NCBI GenBank assembly: GCA_040220455.1
Contig: JAVJUS010000107.1
Location: 68,272 to 132,271, forward strand
Source of the DNA: JAVJUS01 sp040220455
GTDB lineage: Bacteria > Pseudomonadota > Alphaproteobacteria > DSM-16000 > Inquilinaceae
Length of the DNA stretch: 64,000 nt
Direction of reading: 5' to 3'
This document shows positions 17,312 through 25,380 of this stretch, piece after piece. The translations under genes and the position numbers were made by a program. Below the pieces are notes generated by a model. It ran no database searches. It saw only the letters and a program-made list of their open reading frames with translations, and was not told where the DNA came from. Numbering within the stretch: the first letter of the stretch is position 1; every line of letters starts with the position of its first letter.

Positions 17312-18559
17312 TCAGCGCTCCGCGATCAGGTCGATCTCGACCTTGCAGCCGGGGACCAGCAGCCGGGAGACCTGGACCGTCGTGCGCGGCACCGGCGTCG
17401 GGAAGAAGCGCTTCCAGACCTGGTCGAAATAGAAGAAGTCGTCGAGGTCGGTCAGGAACACCTGGCTCTTGACCACCTTGTCGAGGCCGGAGCCCGCCGC
17501 CGCCAGGGTGTGGGCCAGGTTGGTCAGCACGTACTCGGTCTGGCGCTGGATGTCGGAGGCGTAGAACGGGAAGGCCGGGTCGGCGCGCGCCTCGGGCGGA
17601 ATGCCCGTGCGATAGTCCGAGGCGATCTGGCCGGCCGGGTAGACCAGCTCCGGCGTCGCCACGCCCTGGCAGTAGTGGGCGAGCGGGCTCGGCACCCGGT
17701 CGCTGGCGACGACCTCGCGCGCGACGCCCGGCCTCACCGCCACCAGGTCGATCTCGACCTTGCAGCCGGGCACCAGCAGGCGCGGCACCTCGACCGTGGT
17801 GCGCGGCACCGGCTCGGGGAAGAACTCCTTCCAGACCTGGTCGAAATGGAAGAAGTCGTCCAGATCGGTCAGGAACACCTGGCTCTTGACGACGTCGGCC
17901 AGCGTCGCGCCGCCGGATGCCAGGGTGCGCGCCAGGTTTCCCAGGACATAGCGGGTCTGGCGCTGGATGTCCGAGGCGTAGAACGGGAAGGCCGGGTCGA
18001 CCCGCGCCTCGGGCGCGACGCCGGTGCGGTAGTCGGACGCGATCTGGCCGGCGGGGTAGAGGTGGTCGCCCGCCGCCGTGCCCTGGCTGTAATGAGCCAG
18101 CGGCACCGGCACGCCGTCGCCGACAAGGGTCGTGCGCGCGACGTCCGGCAGGCGGGCCTGCAGGTCGATCTCCACCCTGCAGCCGGGGACCAGCAGGCGC
18201 CCGACCTCGACCGTCGTGCGCGGCACCGGCTCGGCGAAGACCTCCTTCCAGACCTGGTCGAAGTGGAAGAAGTCGTCGAGATCGGTCAGGAACACCTGGC
18301 TCTTGACCACGTCGGCCGGGCCGCAGCCCGCCGCCGCCAGGGTGCGCGTCAGGTTGTCGAGGACGTAGCGCGTCTGGCGCTGGATGTCGGAAGCGTAGAA
18401 CGGAAAGGCCGGGTCGACCGTCGCCTCGGGCGGGACGCCGGTGCGGTAGTCCGACGCGATCTGCCCGGCCGGGAAGACGTGGTCGGCGAGCACGGCGCCC
18501 TGGCTGTAATGGGCGAGCGGGGACGGAACGTCCGGCGCGGTTATGGTAGCGTGCGGCAT
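17312..18559 (-). CDS. Three tandem RidA (YjgF/YER057c/UK114) domains in one polypeptide
   Basis: RidA domains normally have about 128 residues and assemble as homotrimers that hydrolyse reactive enamines/imines. This protein of 415 residues is three consecutive copies of a 139-residue unit: about 1-138, 139-277 and 278-415. Each repeats SPLAHY, AGQIASDYRTG, FPFYASDIQRQT, KSQVFLTDLDDFF and VPRTTV. The residues matching E. coli RidA Arg105 and Glu120 are kept in all copies (R114/E130, R253/E269, R392/E408), so each may be active. The DNA repeat has a 417-bp period and is still very similar between copies, implying fairly recent or constrained duplication. A single-chain pseudo-trimer is the obvious structural prediction. 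It is the first gene of a two-gene operon with the amidohydrolase downstream. Confidence 0.9.
   Translation of the reverse strand: MPHATITAPDVPSPLAHYSQGAVLADHVFPAGQIASDYRTGVPPEATVDPAFPFYASDIQRQTRYVLDNLTRTLAAAGCGPADVVKSQVFLTDLDDFFHFDQVWKEVFAEPVPRTTVEVGRLLVPGCRVEIDLQARLPDVARTTLVGDGVPVPLAHYSQGTAAGDHLYPAGQIASDYRTGVAPEARVDPAFPFYASDIQRQTRYVLGNLARTLASGGATLADVVKSQVFLTDLDDFFHFDQVWKEFFPEPVPRTTVEVPRLLVPGCKVEIDLVAVRPGVAREVVASDRVPSPLAHYCQGVATPELVYPAGQIASDYRTGIPPEARADPAFPFYASDIQRQTEYVLTNLAHTLAAAGSGLDKVVKSQVFLTDLDDFFYFDQVWKRFFPTPVPRTTVQVSRLLVPGCKVEIDLIAER
17312..18559 (-). repeat. Three in-frame copies of a 417-bp direct repeat
   Basis: Matching landmarks, such as the GCAGCCGGG start seen on the plus strand, recur at 17345, 17762 and 18179, exactly 417 bp (139 codons) apart. 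The repeat covers the whole triple-RidA gene. Such repeats can recombine, so copy number may vary between strains. Confidence 0.85.
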
Positions 18560-18594
18560 CGCGCTGTCGCTCCGTACTTGATTCGGGATTGTTT

Positions 18595-18628
18595 TGCATA
18601 CAATGCAGAAGCTCTAGTGTGCATACAA
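18595..18628. promoter_or_regulatory. GntR-type operator boxes in the divergent promoter
   Basis: The motif TGCATACAA occurs at 18595-18603 and again at 18620-18628, 25 bp apart. The first copy is part of the palindrome TGCAT-ACA-ATGCA (18595-18607). The pair lies in the 127-bp gap between the divergent triple-RidA gene and the GntR/FCD regulator at 18687. It resembles sites bound by FadR-subfamily GntR proteins, so the neighbouring regulator is the likely binder. Confidence 0.55.
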
Positions 18629-18686
18629 GGCCGTGCCGTCGGGCGCGGCGCGCCGCCACCCCCATCCCCGGAGCGAACGGGACGCC

Positions 18687-19373
18687 ATGACCACCGAGAC
18701 CGGACCGCGCCAGACGCGCACCGACCAGCTCTGCCAGGCGCTCGAGGGCGAGATCATCCTCGGCCGGCTGGCCCCCGGCACGCGGCTGGAGGAGGCGGCG
18801 ATCGCCAAGCGGTACGGGGTCTCGCGCACGCCGGTGCGCGAGGCGCTGCGCAAGCTCGCCGTCTCCGGCCTGATCGAGGTGCGCCCCCACCAGGGCGCGG
18901 TCGTGCGCCAGTTCTCGATCGAGGAGCTGATCCAGATCTTCGAGGTGATGGCGGAGCTGGAGGGGTTGTGCGCCCGCCTCGCGGCGCGGCGGATCGCGCC
19001 TGACGAGCGCACGGCGCTGGAGCGCCATCACGAGGACTGCCGCGCGCTTGCCGAAACGGGCGACGCGGATGCCTTCTACGACGCGAACATCCGCTTCCAC
19101 GAGACGATCTACCAGGCGACGCGCAACGACTACCTGATCGAGCAGACCCGCGCGACGCGTACCCGCATCGGCCCGTATCGGCGCTACATCACCTACCAGT
19201 CGGGCCGCATGCGCGCCTCGATCGCCGAGCATGCCGCAATCATGGAGGCGATCTTCGCCGGCGACGGCGAGATCGCCCACCGCCGCAACCGGGAGCACGT
19301 GATGCTCCTCGGCGACGACTTCGCCGACTTCATCTCCTTCGTCAGCGGTGGTTCGGCGCGCAATGCGGGCTGA
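18687..19373 (+). CDS. GntR family transcriptional regulator, FadR/FCD subfamily
   Basis: A 228-residue regulator. The winged helix-turn-helix spans about 10-75 (EEAAIAKRYGVSRTPVREAL and the wing VRPHQGAVVRQ). The all-helical FCD effector domain covers about 85-215 and has the expected acidic/histidine cluster (FYDANIRFHETIYQ, AEHAAIMEAI, REHV), which often binds a metal plus an organic acid ligand. The ATG at 18687 follows a purine-rich stretch; the earlier in-frame ATG at 18633 would add 18 residues not typical of the family and would run towards the operator. It is divergent from the triple-RidA operon and directly upstream of the liv-type operon, so it may control both. Confidence 0.9.
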   Translation: MTTETGPRQTRTDQLCQALEGEIILGRLAPGTRLEEAAIAKRYGVSRTPVREALRKLAVSGLIEVRPHQGAVVRQFSIEELIQIFEVMAELEGLCARLAARRIAPDERTALERHHEDCRALAETGDADAFYDANIRFHETIYQATRNDYLIEQTRATRTRIGPYRRYITYQSGRMRASIAEHAAIMEAIFAGDGEIAHRRNREHVMLLGDDFADFISFVSGGSARNAG

Positions 19374-19398
19374 TCGGCCGGGTCCGCCCCGGGCAAAT

Positions 19399-19429
19399 TG
19401 CATGCATGTCTTTTAGCTTGGAATACAAT
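19399..19429. promoter_or_regulatory. Second set of GntR-like boxes upstream of the liv-type operon
   Basis: TGCATGCA (19399-19406) and GGAATACAAT (19420-19429) resemble the TGCATACAA boxes at 18595-18628 in both content and spacing. They are about 155-185 bp upstream of the binding-protein gene at 19584. If bound by the same GntR protein, the RidA/deaminase and liv-type operons would be co-regulated. Confidence 0.4.
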
Positions 19430-19583
19430 ATCTGCCGCCTTACGATACCCAGGTAACCGGAACGGTCCCGGACGAACACGGGACGCCGGAGGGGGATCGC
19501 GTTCGCCGCCAGCGAGTCGGGGCAAGACCCGATGCCCCGGCCCGCTCGGTGGTCGGGGCGACCGGTGAACAGGGAGAGGTTCG

Positions 19584-20726
19584 ATGGGCAGCACGAAGAA
19601 GATGGCGCCGCTGGCCGGCATGGCGGCGGCCGCGATGGTCGGCGCGTGGGCGGCCGAGGCCTCGGCCGATGTTGTCGTGGGCGCGGTCTACCCGCTGAGC
19701 GGTGGCGTGGCCTATGACGGGCAGACCAAACTGAACGGCGCGCAGATCGCCGTCGACGAGATCAACGCCGCCGGCGGCGTGCTGGGCGAGCCCTTCGTCC
19801 TGGAGGTCGAGGACGGCGCCTGCAACCCGGCACAGTCGGTCTCCGCGGCGGAGAAGCTGATCACGGAGACGAATGTCGTCTCCATCCTGGGCGCCTTCTG
19901 CAGCTCGTCCTCGGGCGCGGTCATGGAAGTCGCCGAGAAGTACGGCATCCCGCACATGACCGGCGTGTCGACGGCGGTCACCCTGACCGAGCGCGGCAAT
20001 CCGTGGTTTTTCCGCGCCACGGCGACGACGAGCCTGCTCGCCGGTGCCTTCGGCGAGGCGATCATGGATGCGGGCGTCTCCGACGTCGCGTTCCTGGTGG
20101 TCAACGACGACTGGGGCCGGGCGGTCGCCGAGTCCTACGGCTCGGTCATCGAGGAGCTGGGTGGCTCGGTCGTGGCGACGGAGATCTTCGGCCGCGACGA
20201 GACCGACCTGTTCCCCTACGTGACCAACATCAAGGCGGCCTCGCCCGACGCGGTCATCACGGCGGCGAACACGCAGAACGCGGCCAACCTGACGACCCAG
20301 CTCCGCCAGCTCGGCGTGACGGTGCCGATCATGGGCGAGGGCTCCTTCTCCTCCCAGGCCTATCTCGACCTGGTCGGCGAGATGGGCGAGGACGTCGTCG
20401 GCCTCGTCGAGTACGTGCCGTCCATCGACAGCCCGGAGAACGCGGCCTTCGTCGAGGAGTACGTCTCGCGCTACGACGAGGAGCCGACCAAGTTCTCCGC
20501 GGCCGGCTACTGGACGGTCAACATCATGGCCGACGCGATCGAGCGGGCCGGCAGCACCGAGCCGGAGGCGATCCGCGAGGCGCTTGCCGCCACGAACTAT
20601 GACGGGCTGACCGGTAACTTCCAGTTCGCCGAGAACGGGCAGGCCTACAACTTCACGGTCTACATGGCCCGGATCAGCGACGGCGAGCCGGAGGTCATCG
20701 GCAGCGGCCAGATCCCGCAGCCCTGA
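19584..20726 (+). CDS. Branched-chain amino acid type ABC substrate-binding protein
   Basis: Periplasmic binding protein of 380 residues in the LivJ/LivK (Peripla_BP_6) family. A signal peptide of about 28 residues ends in EASAD. It continues with the family-standard VVVGAVYPLSGGVAYDG, QIAVDEINAAGG and a VSILGAFCSSSSGAV serine-rich ligand loop. The ATG at 19584 has a good ribosome binding site (GGGAGAGG). It is the first gene of an intact five-component importer and is separated from the permease by a 99-bp gap containing a strong hairpin. The ligand may be a branched-chain amino acid or an unrelated amide or aromatic acid, since this family is widely repurposed. Confidence 0.92.
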   Translation: MGSTKKMAPLAGMAAAAMVGAWAAEASADVVVGAVYPLSGGVAYDGQTKLNGAQIAVDEINAAGGVLGEPFVLEVEDGACNPAQSVSAAEKLITETNVVSILGAFCSSSSGAVMEVAEKYGIPHMTGVSTAVTLTERGNPWFFRATATTSLLAGAFGEAIMDAGVSDVAFLVVNDDWGRAVAESYGSVIEELGGSVVATEIFGRDETDLFPYVTNIKAASPDAVITAANTQNAANLTTQLRQLGVTVPIMGEGSFSSQAYLDLVGEMGEDVVGLVEYVPSIDSPENAAFVEEYVSRYDEEPTKFSAAGYWTVNIMADAIERAGSTEPEAIREALAATNYDGLTGNFQFAENGQAYNFTVYMARISDGEPEVIGSGQIPQP

Positions 20727-20738
20727 TCGGCGCGGCGA

Positions 20739-20776
20739 CGACGGCGGGGCCGGCCGGCAAGGCCGCCCCGCCGTCG
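20739..20776 (+). terminator. Strong hairpin after the binding-protein gene
   Basis: CGACGGCGGGGC (20739-20750) is perfectly complementary to GCCCCGCCGTCG (20765-20776), a 12-bp stem with a 14-nt loop. No T tract follows. In binding-protein-dependent systems such hairpins commonly stabilise the first message, giving more binding protein than permease, or terminate part of the transcripts. Confidence 0.6.
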
Positions 20777-20825
20777 CCGTGCCCGCCCCGCCAGGTTTCC
20801 CGCCCCCTCCGGAATTGCCTCGCCG

Positions 20826-21686
20826 ATGATCGAGATCCTGCCCCAGTACCTGTTCAACGGCGTGCTGGTCGGTGCGAACTACGCGCTGATCGCCCTCGGC
20901 CTGACCGTGATCTTCGGGCTGATGAACATCGCCAACTTCGCCCATGGCCAGTTCTACATGATGGGCGGGTTCATGGCCTATGTGCTCACCGCCAGCCTGG
21001 GCATCGGCTATTTCCCGGCGATCGTCATCGCGGTGCTGGTGGTGGCCGCGGCCGGGGTGGTCCTCGACCGGCTCATCTTCTTCCGTCTGCGCGCCAAGCC
21101 GCTGATCTCCAGCGTCCTGGTGACGATCGGGCTGTCGATCCTGCTGGAGAACCTGGCGCTCTTGCTCTGGGGGCCGAAGCCCGAGGCGATCCCGTCGCCG
21201 TTCAGCAAGATGCCGGTCGTCCTGGGCCCGATCTTCGCCAGCGAGGCGCGGCTGTTCGCCCTCGGCGTCACCTTCGCCACCATCGCCGCGGTCCATGTGG
21301 CGCTGCGCTACACGCGCTGGGGCAAGGCGGTGCGCGCGACCTTCCAGCAGCCCGAAGCGGCGGCGCTGTCGGGCATCGACGTCGACCGGCTCTACGCCGC
21401 CTGCTTCGGCATCGGGGCGGGGCTGGCGGCGCTGGGCGGGGCGCTGCTCGGTTCGATCTTCTTCGTCCATCCGACGATGGGCGGCATCGCCACGCTCAAG
21501 GCCTTCATCGTCGTCATCCTGGGCGGCATGGGCTCGTTCCCCGGCGCCATCGCCGGCGGGCTGCTGCTGGGAATCTCGGAGAGCCTGGGAACGCTGGTCT
21601 CCTCCGCCTACAAGGACGCGATCGGCTTCATCCTGGTCATCCTGATCCTGCTCTACCGGCCCGACGGCCTGTTCCGGAGGGCGTGA
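20826..21686 (+). CDS. livH: Branched-chain amino acid type ABC permease LivH
   Basis: Inner-membrane permease of 286 residues. The hydrophobic N-terminus reads YLFNGVLVGANYALIALGLT, and the GLMNIANFAHGQFYMMGG signature is diagnostic for LivH. The coupling region is near AVRATFQQPEAAALSGIDVDRLY. It ends IGFILVILILLYRPDGLFRR, the usual C-terminus, so it is full length. The next gene (livM) starts 4 bp after it. Confidence 0.95.
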   Translation: MIEILPQYLFNGVLVGANYALIALGLTVIFGLMNIANFAHGQFYMMGGFMAYVLTASLGIGYFPAIVIAVLVVAAAGVVLDRLIFFRLRAKPLISSVLVTIGLSILLENLALLLWGPKPEAIPSPFSKMPVVLGPIFASEARLFALGVTFATIAAVHVALRYTRWGKAVRATFQQPEAAALSGIDVDRLYAACFGIGAGLAALGGALLGSIFFVHPTMGGIATLKAFIVVILGGMGSFPGAIAGGLLLGISESLGTLVSSAYKDAIGFILVILILLYRPDGLFRRA

Positions 21687-21690
21687 GGCG

Positions 21691-22677
21691 ATGATCGGAC
21701 GACGCGGCGCCTTCGCGCTCGTGGCCCTCCTGCTCGCCGCCGCACCACTGGTGCTGGGCGAGGGCTACTATCTCCACCTCATGATCATGTTCGCGATCTT
21801 CGCGATCGCGGCGGCGAGCCTGGACCTGATCGTCGGCGTCGCCGGGCTGCTCTCGCTCGGCCACGCGGCGTTCTTCGGCCTTGGCGCCTACACCTCGGCG
21901 CTGTTGTTCCTGCATGCGGGGCTGCCGATGTTCGGCGGCATGCTGGCGGGCGCCCTGGTCGCCGCGATCGCCGCCGCGCTGCTGGGCGCGCTGATCCTCA
22001 AGGTGCGCGGCCACCGCTTCGTCATCACGACCGTCGCCTTCGCGGAGATCATGCGCCTGGTCGCCTACAACTGGGTCGACCTGACGCGCGGGCAGATGGG
22101 CCTGCCCGGCGTCCTGGCGCCGCGCATCCCGGTGCCCGGGCTGGGCGTGATCGACTTCAACACCAAGACGGCGTTCTACTACCTGGCGCTGGTCGTCGCC
22201 GGCGTCTGCGTCTTCGCGCTCCGGCGCATCGCCGACGGGCCGGCGGGCCGCGGCTTCGCGGCCTTGCGCGAGAACGAGCCGCTGGCCGAGTCGGTCGGCA
22301 TCTCGACCTACCACCACGCCATCGCCGCCTTCACCATCGGCGCCTTCTTCGCCGGCATCTCGGGCAGCCTCTACGCCCACTACATCAGCTTCGTCGGCCC
22401 GGACCTGTTCTACTTCTCCTACACGACCCTGTTCCTGGTCATGGTCGTGATCGGCGGCAAGGGCACGATCTGGGGGCCGGTGATGGGCGCCTTCGCCTTC
22501 ACCCTGCTGCCGGAGCTGCTGCGCGTCGCCGACGAGTTCCGCCTGGTCTTCTTCGGCGGCCTGCTGATCGTCGCCGTCCTGTTCTTCCCGCGGGGCCTGA
22601 CCGCCGGTATCGATCACCTGTCCCGCCGCTTCGGGCGCGCGCCCGACGCGACGGTCGAGAGGCGCGCCGATGCCTGA
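21691..22677 (+). CDS. livM: Branched-chain amino acid type ABC permease LivM
   Basis: Inner-membrane permease of 328 residues that pairs with LivH. Signature segments include LDLIVGVAGLLSLGHAAFFG near residue 50 and the coupling loop RENEPLAESVGISTYHHAIAA-like region near 200. About eight to nine hydrophobic segments are visible. Its end overlaps livG by 8 bp (ATGCCTGA), indicating translational coupling. Confidence 0.95.
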   Translation: MIGRRGAFALVALLLAAAPLVLGEGYYLHLMIMFAIFAIAAASLDLIVGVAGLLSLGHAAFFGLGAYTSALLFLHAGLPMFGGMLAGALVAAIAAALLGALILKVRGHRFVITTVAFAEIMRLVAYNWVDLTRGQMGLPGVLAPRIPVPGLGVIDFNTKTAFYYLALVVAGVCVFALRRIADGPAGRGFAALRENEPLAESVGISTYHHAIAAFTIGAFFAGISGSLYAHYISFVGPDLFYFSYTTLFLVMVVIGGKGTIWGPVMGAFAFTLLPELLRVADEFRLVFFGGLLIVAVLFFPRGLTAGIDHLSRRFGRAPDATVERRADA

Positions 22678-23509
22678 GGCGGGGACGACGGCGGCTTCGG
22701 CGCAGGGCGCGGCCGGCGCCGGCGGCGCCAAGGGCCCGATGCTCGAGGTGCGCGGCGTCGCCAAGCGCTTCGGCGGGCTGACGGCGCTGGAGGGCATCGG
22801 CTTCGACGTGCCGGAGGGCGGCGTGGTCAGCGTCATCGGCCCCAACGGCGCGGGCAAGACGACGCTGTTCAACCTGATCACCGGCTACCTGCCGCCGTCG
22901 GAGGGCGAGATCCTGGTGCGCGGCGGCTCGATCCTGGGCCTGACGCCGAGCCGGATCGCCCGACTGGGCGTCGTGCGCACCTTCCAGAAGACGGAAGTGT
23001 TCCCCGAGTTGACGGTCGGGCGCTGCGTGGAGACGGGCGCCCTGTGCGGGCGGCCGCTGCGGCCGGTGCGCGATCTCTTCCGCCCGGCCGAGGCGCGCGC
23101 CTTCGCCGAGCGCGCCCGGGCGCGCAGCGAGGAGATCCTCGCCCTGGTCGGGCTCGCCGACAAGCGCGACAGCCTGTCGACCAACCTGTCCTACGGCGAG
23201 CAGCGGCTGCTCGAGGTCGCGGTCGGGCTGGCGGCCGAGCCCGCGCTGCTGCTGCTCGACGAGCCGGCCTCGGGCATGAACGCGGAGGAGGCGGGCCACA
23301 TCATGAGCTTGATCCGCCGCCTCGCGGAGCGCGGCATGACGGTCTGCCTGGTCGAGCACAACATGAAGGTGGTCATGCGCATCTCCGACCGGGTCGTGGT
23401 CATCAACCACGGCCGGGTGATCGCCGACGGACCGCCGGCGACGGTCGCGCGCGATCCCCAGGTGGTCGCCGCCTATCTGGGGCAGGGGTGGGCCGATGCT
23501 GGCGGTTGA
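22670..23509 (+). CDS. livG: Branched-chain amino acid type ABC ATPase LivG
   Basis: ATPase of 279 residues. Walker A is GPNGAGKTTLFNL, the signature is the LivG-typical LSYGEQRLLE, and Walker B is LLLLDEPASGMNAEE. The C-terminal LivG extension ends in the usual VAAYLGQG. About 25 Ala/Gly-rich residues precede the conserved core, which is slightly longer than usual. It overlaps livF by 14 bp. Confidence 0.95.
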   Translation: MPEAGTTAASAQGAAGAGGAKGPMLEVRGVAKRFGGLTALEGIGFDVPEGGVVSVIGPNGAGKTTLFNLITGYLPPSEGEILVRGGSILGLTPSRIARLGVVRTFQKTEVFPELTVGRCVETGALCGRPLRPVRDLFRPAEARAFAERARARSEEILALVGLADKRDSLSTNLSYGEQRLLEVAVGLAAEPALLLLDEPASGMNAEEAGHIMSLIRRLAERGMTVCLVEHNMKVVMRISDRVVVINHGRVIADGPPATVARDPQVVAAYLGQGWADAGG

Positions 23510-24236
23510 GGGGATCCACTGCCGCTACGGGCGCATCAACGCCCTGCGCGACGCGTCGCTGACTGTCGGGCAGGGGGAGTTCGTCTGCCTGATCGGCGCC
23601 AACGGCGCCGGCAAGTCGACCATGCTGCGCGCGATCAGCGGGCTCATGCCGGTGGCCGAGGGCGCCATCACCTTCGAGGGCAAGCGCATCGACGGTCGCA
23701 AGGCATCGGCCATCGTCGGGCTCGGCATCGCCCATTGCCCCGAGGAGCGCAAGCTCTGGCCCCAGCTCACCGTCGCCGAGCACCTGGACCTGGGCGCCTT
23801 CACCCGCCGCGATTCGGCCGATGCGGCGCGCGACCGCGACCGGATGCTGGAAATCTTCCCCCGCATCGCCGAGCGGCGCGACCAGCTCGCGGGGACGCTG
23901 TCGGGCGGCGAGCAGCAGATGGTGGCGATCGCCCGCGCGCTGATGTCCCGGCCGCGGCTGCTGATGATGGACGAGCCGTCGCTCGGTCTCGCGCCGGTGA
24001 TCATCGACCAGCTCGCGCCCGTCATCTCGGACATCCACGCGTCGGGCACGGCGATCCTGCTGGTCGAACAGAACGCCGCCATGGCGCTCGCCATCGCCGA
24101 CCGCGCCTATGTGCTGGAGACGGGGACGATCGTCCGCGCCGGCACGGCCGGGGAGATCCGGCGCGATCCGAAGGTCGCGGAAGCCTATCTGGGCTTGGCG
24201 GCGCCGGAGGACGAAGAGACCGGGGCCGTTCCGTGA
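23496..24236 (+). CDS. livF: Branched-chain amino acid type ABC ATPase LivF
   Basis: ATPase of 246 residues, the second nucleotide-binding subunit of the importer. Walker A is GANGAGKSTMLRA, the signature LSGGEQQMVAIARAL, and Walker B LLMMDEPSLGLAP. The VEQNAAMALAIADRAYVLE segment is typical of LivF. Its start lies inside livG (14-bp overlap). The following amidohydrolase starts 43 bp later and is probably in the same transcript. Confidence 0.95.
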   Translation: MLAVEGIHCRYGRINALRDASLTVGQGEFVCLIGANGAGKSTMLRAISGLMPVAEGAITFEGKRIDGRKASAIVGLGIAHCPEERKLWPQLTVAEHLDLGAFTRRDSADAARDRDRMLEIFPRIAERRDQLAGTLSGGEQQMVAIARALMSRPRLLMMDEPSLGLAPVIIDQLAPVISDIHASGTAILLVEQNAAMALAIADRAYVLETGTIVRAGTAGEIRRDPKVAEAYLGLAAPEDEETGAVP

Positions 24237-24279
24237 GCCTCGGGCAGGCGCATCCGCTCCAGCGAGGAGGATCCCGGTG

Positions 24280-25380
24280 ATGGCCGGCCGTGCCGCCGTG
24301 GACGTACACAGCCATGTCTACTTGCCGCGTTATCGCGACCTGCTGCGCGCGCGCGACCGGGTCCCGCGCATCGGCGGGCCGGACGACGATCCGCGCCTGA
24401 TCATCCTGCCGGGCGAGGACGCCGAGGCCAGCACCGCCGCCGGGCGGCCGATCGGCGGGGAGTACTTCTCCGCCGAGCGCAAGATCGCCTACATGGACGC
24501 CCACGACATCGCGGTGTCGATCCTCAGCCTCGCCAATCCCTGGCTCGATTTCGTCGAGCCGGGGGACGCGCCGGCCCTCGCAACCGCGCTCAACGAGGAT
24601 CTGGAGGGCTGGTGCGCCGCCTCCGGCGGCCGGTTCCATGGCTTCGGCGTGCTGCCGATCACGGCGCCGGAGGCGTGCGCCGACGAGGTGCGGCGCATCG
24701 CCGGGCTCGACCATCTGCGCGGCATCATCATCGGCGCGTCGGGGCTCGGCACCGGGCTCGACGACCCGCGCCTGCACCCGGTCTGGGAGACGCTGGAGGG
24801 CGAGGGCCTCACGGTCTTCGTCCACCCGCACAACGGCGTCGGCGGCGAGCATTTCGCCGGCACGGGGCACACGCTGGCGCTGGCGCTCGGCTTTCCGTTC
24901 GAGACGACGATCGCGATCGCGCGGCTCGTCCTCGCCGGCATCCTGGAGCGATTCCCGCGGCTCAAGGTGCTGGTGGCCCATTCCGGCGGGGTGCTGCCCT
25001 ATCTCGCCGGCCGGATCGACGGCTGCGCCAAGACCGACGCCCATGCCTTCCCGCTGACCATGCCGCCCAGCGCCTATCTGGCGAACATCATGGTCGACGC
25101 GATCTCCTACTCCCCGGCCACGCTGACCTGCGCGGCGGCCCTGTGCGGCTGGGAGAAGGTCATGTTCGGCACCGACCATCCCTTCTTCCGCCCGGACCTG
25201 CCCGACGAACGGCTCGACGCGGGGCCGTGGTCCTCGGCGACCGAGAACCAGGCGGTGGTCGACGGCCTGGGCCCCGACCGGGCACGGGCGATCTATCGCG
25301 ACAACGCCGCCCGCCTGCTCGACCTGCCGCCCGCCAACGGGGTCAGGGGCCGGTCCGCCGGCAGCGCGGCGGCGGACTAG
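24280..25380 (+). CDS. ACMSD-like amidohydrolase (amidohydrolase_2 family)
   Basis: A 366-residue metal-dependent hydrolase or decarboxylase of the aminocarboxymuconate-semialdehyde decarboxylase family. Ligands visible: VDVHSH (H10, H12), VFVHPH in the middle, VAHSGG and FGTDHPF (Asp). Family members decarboxylate or hydrate ring-cleavage products such as 2-amino-3-carboxymuconate semialdehyde, or hydrolyse lactones. The ATG at 24280 is preceded by GCGAGGAGG at 24262-24270. It closes the liv-type operon, suggesting the imported solute is an aromatic or its degradation product rather than leucine. It converges on the molybdopterin hydroxylase gene, with stop codons sharing CTAG at 25377-25380. 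Confidence 0.88.
   Translation: MAGRAAVDVHSHVYLPRYRDLLRARDRVPRIGGPDDDPRLIILPGEDAEASTAAGRPIGGEYFSAERKIAYMDAHDIAVSILSLANPWLDFVEPGDAPALATALNEDLEGWCAASGGRFHGFGVLPITAPEACADEVRRIAGLDHLRGIIIGASGLGTGLDDPRLHPVWETLEGEGLTVFVHPHNGVGGEHFAGTGHTLALALGFPFETTIAIARLVLAGILERFPRLKVLVAHSGGVLPYLAGRIDGCAKTDAHAFPLTMPPSAYLANIMVDAISYSPATLTCAAALCGWEKVMFGTDHPFFRPDLPDERLDAGPWSSATENQAVVDGLGPDRARAIYRDNAARLLDLPPANGVRGRSAGSAAAD

Noticed and set aside
17312..18559. Assembly duplication as the source of the three RidA repeats
   Set aside because: The copies differ at many positions and linker lengths are consistent, so they look like real diverged repeats, though read-level confirmation is not possible here.
15615..19403. 1262-residue minus-strand open frame
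   Set aside because: It crosses several well-supported genes and is Arg/Gly/Pro-rich, as expected for a shadow frame in high-GC DNA.
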